Part shown: in pieces, positions 5,560 to 7,068 of the stretch
Layout: every line of letters starts with the position of its first letter
Position numbering within the stretch: the first letter of the stretch is position 1
DNA from: Propionibacteriaceae bacterium
Lineage (GTDB): Bacteria > Actinomycetota > Actinomycetes > Propionibacteriales > Propionibacteriaceae
Assembly: GCA_030544185.1 (NCBI GenBank)
Contig: JAUNRO010000167.1
Location: forward strand, 1 to 7,068
Length of the DNA stretch: 7,068 nt
Direction: 5' to 3'
The notes under the pieces: model-generated
Told to the model about the DNA's origin: nothing
Seen by the model: only the letters and a program-made list of their open reading frames with translations
The model's database searches: none
Made by a program: the position numbers and the translations under genes

Positions 5560-7059
5560 GTGGCGATCGAAACCGAGCGGAAGTTCGCCGTGGACCCGAA
5601 GGCCCCGGTGCCGGATCTCTCCGGCGTCGTCACCCTCGGCGAGTCCCGCCTGCACAACCTGCGGGCTGTCTATTTCGACACCCCCGACTTCCTGCTCGCG
5701 CGCAATCGGCGGACGCTGCGCCGGCGCACGGGTGGTTCCGATGCCGGGTGGCACCTGAAGCTGCCGGCCGCGGAGGACGCTCCCCCGAATTCCCGCGAGG
5801 AGGTGCACGCGCCGCTCACAGACGGGCCGGGTTCGCTGAGTGTCCCCGCCGAGCTGCGGGCGCGCGTGGCCGAAATCATCGAGTACGCCCCGCTGGTCCC
5901 CGTGGTCGAGCTGATCACCACCAGGCGCGAGGTCGACCTCAACGACGGCGACAAGCTGGTGGCTCTGCTCTGTGACGACACCGTCACCGCGACCCGCGGG
6001 GACAAGGTCCGCAGCTGGCGTGAGATCGAGGTCGAACTCGCCGGGTCGGGGACCGTCGCCACCCTGGACGCGATCACCACGGCGTTCGAGACCGCCGGGG
6101 TGCCGCTGTCGGAGTCGTCGTCCAAGCTGGGCATCGCGCTGGGCAAGGCGCTGGCGAAGGCCGAGCAGCGGCGCGAGATCGGCCGCAAGGCGAGCGTCGC
6201 CGAAGTGGTCGGGGCCTATCTGAACACCCAGATCGGCGTCATCCAGGGGCGGGAGGCCGAGGCGCGTGAGGACGCGCCCGATGCTGTGCACAAGATGCGA
6301 GTCGGCGTCCGGCGCCTGCGATCGGCCCTGCGCACGTTCCGGCCGTTCCTCGACCGGGATCGCGTGCGGGCGCTGCGCACCGAGCTCAAGTGGCTCGGCG
6401 AAGCCCTGGGCGGACCCCGGGACGCCGAGGTCCTTGCCGCCCACCTGATCCCCGCCGTCCAGGCCCTACCGGAAGAGGCGGTCGTCGGTCCGGTGCTCGA
6501 CCGGATCACCGCTGAGCTGAAGGTGCGCCACGCCACCACCCATGGCGCAATGGTGCAGGCACTCGACTCCGACCGGTTCCGGTTGCTCACCGACGCACTC
6601 GCCGAGTGGGCTGTCGCCCCGCCCTTCAACGACTATGGGGCAGCGCGGGCGAAAGGCCTGCTGCCCGAGCGGTTGGAGCAGGTCGGCCGGCGCACCCTCA
6701 AGGAGTGGAAGGCCGCCGAGAAACTTGACGGGGAAGAACAATTGCACGGCTGGCATGAGACCCGGAAGCGGGCGAAGCAGGCCCGCTATGCGTGGGAGGC
6801 CGCCATTCCCGCCCTCGGCGAAACCGCGACGACGGCCGCCGAGGCGTGGGAGCAGGTCACCGAGGCGCTCGGTGTCGTGCAGGACGCCGTCGTGGCCCGG
6901 GAAGCCATCAGGGGTCTCGCCGACACGGCGACCGAACACGGCGAGTCGAGCTTCACCTATGGAGTGCTCTATGAGCACGAGATCGAGCGGACCGCGAACT
7001 TCCATGCGGAGGCGGTCGACGCGATTCGCGTGGCGCGCAAGCTATCGGTCGAGGGCTGA
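5560..7059 (+). CDS. CYTH-CHAD domain fusion protein (putative triphosphatase / polyphosphate-binding)
   Basis: A 499-aa two-domain protein. The CYTH domain (about 1-200) is a triphosphate tunnel metalloenzyme fold; its signature ExExK is Glu4, Glu6 and Lys8 at the very N-terminus, which fixes the GTG start. Other expected residues are visible: YFDTPDFLL (38-46), the basic strand RRTLRRR (50-56), Lys67 in WHLKLP, the acidic strand REIEVEL (154-160, metal ligands) and Lys189 in SSKLG. The metal and triphosphate sites therefore look complete. The CHAD domain (about 213-495) is a helical bundle with conserved His/Lys/Arg segments VHKMRVGVRRLRSALRTF (243-260) and WHETRKRAKQARYAWEAA (398-415). CHAD domains are known to bind inorganic polyphosphate, and the bacterial CYTH-CHAD protein YgiF is an inorganic triphosphatase. 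No membrane segment is present. The gene follows the hydrolase by 35 bases on the same strand and may be co-transcribed, but nothing links it functionally to the catabolic genes. Confidence 0.93.
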   Translation: MAIETERKFAVDPKAPVPDLSGVVTLGESRLHNLRAVYFDTPDFLLARNRRTLRRRTGGSDAGWHLKLPAAEDAPPNSREEVHAPLTDGPGSLSVPAELRARVAEIIEYAPLVPVVELITTRREVDLNDGDKLVALLCDDTVTATRGDKVRSWREIEVELAGSGTVATLDAITTAFETAGVPLSESSSKLGIALGKALAKAEQRREIGRKASVAEVVGAYLNTQIGVIQGREAEAREDAPDAVHKMRVGVRRLRSALRTFRPFLDRDRVRALRTELKWLGEALGGPRDAEVLAAHLIPAVQALPEEAVVGPVLDRITAELKVRHATTHGAMVQALDSDRFRLLTDALAEWAVAPPFNDYGAARAKGLLPERLEQVGRRTLKEWKAAEKLDGEEQLHGWHETRKRAKQARYAWEAAIPALGETATTAAEAWEQVTEALGVVQDAVVAREAIRGLADTATEHGESSFTYGVLYEHEIERTANFHAEAVDAIRVARKLSVEG

Positions 7060-7068
7060 TTGGACCCT

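Noticed and set aside
6216..7005. Antisense open frames over the CHAD region
   Set aside because: Compositionally biased shadows opposite a domain with recognisable conserved motifs.

Overview
The window is high-GC DNA coding almost wall to wall on the + strand. Codon third positions are mostly G or C, starts carry GGAGG-like ribosome binding sites, and genes overlap by 1 or 4 bases. This fits an actinobacterium, possibly Propionibacteriales or Nocardioides-like; that placement is an impression from composition and gene content, not a phylogeny. No RNA genes, mobile elements, CRISPR arrays or long repeats were seen, and no gap between genes exceeds 35 bases.

Layout: (1) bases 1-576, the 3' part of a LivH-type branched-chain ABC permease; (2) 573-1679, a LivM-type permease; (3) 1679-3250, an acyl-CoA ligase of the AMP-binding (ANL) superfamily; (4) 3247-3864, a TetR-family regulator; (5) 3864-4616, an SDR with the substrate-binding residues of D-3-hydroxybutyrate dehydrogenase; (6) 4613-5524, a cytosolic alpha/beta hydrolase; (7) after a 35-base gap, 5560-7059, a CYTH-CHAD fusion protein of the triphosphate/polyphosphate world. 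All seven genes are on the + strand.

Genes 1-6 are joined stop-to-start (ATGA, TGATG, ATGA, TGATG, ATGA) and almost certainly form one translationally coupled operon, whose promoter, ATPase subunits and binding protein lie outside the window. Together they read as a self-contained uptake and catabolism unit for a small organic acid or its ester. The transporter imports it, the hydrolase may release it, the dehydrogenase oxidises a 3-hydroxy acid to a 3-oxo acid, and the ligase makes a CoA thioester, with TetR likely sensing an acyl-CoA or the acid. A 3-hydroxybutyrate route using an ATP-dependent ligase in place of a CoA-transferase is an attractive but unproven reading. The CYTH-CHAD gene is probably a separate function that may be co-transcribed.

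The most unexpected signals are a context-dependent reversal of tyrosine codon choice across the whole window (TAT outnumbers TAC 33 to 16, with TAT never following a codon that ends in a purine) and the replacement of the usual SDR tetrad asparagine by methionine in an otherwise intact 3-hydroxybutyrate dehydrogenase active site.
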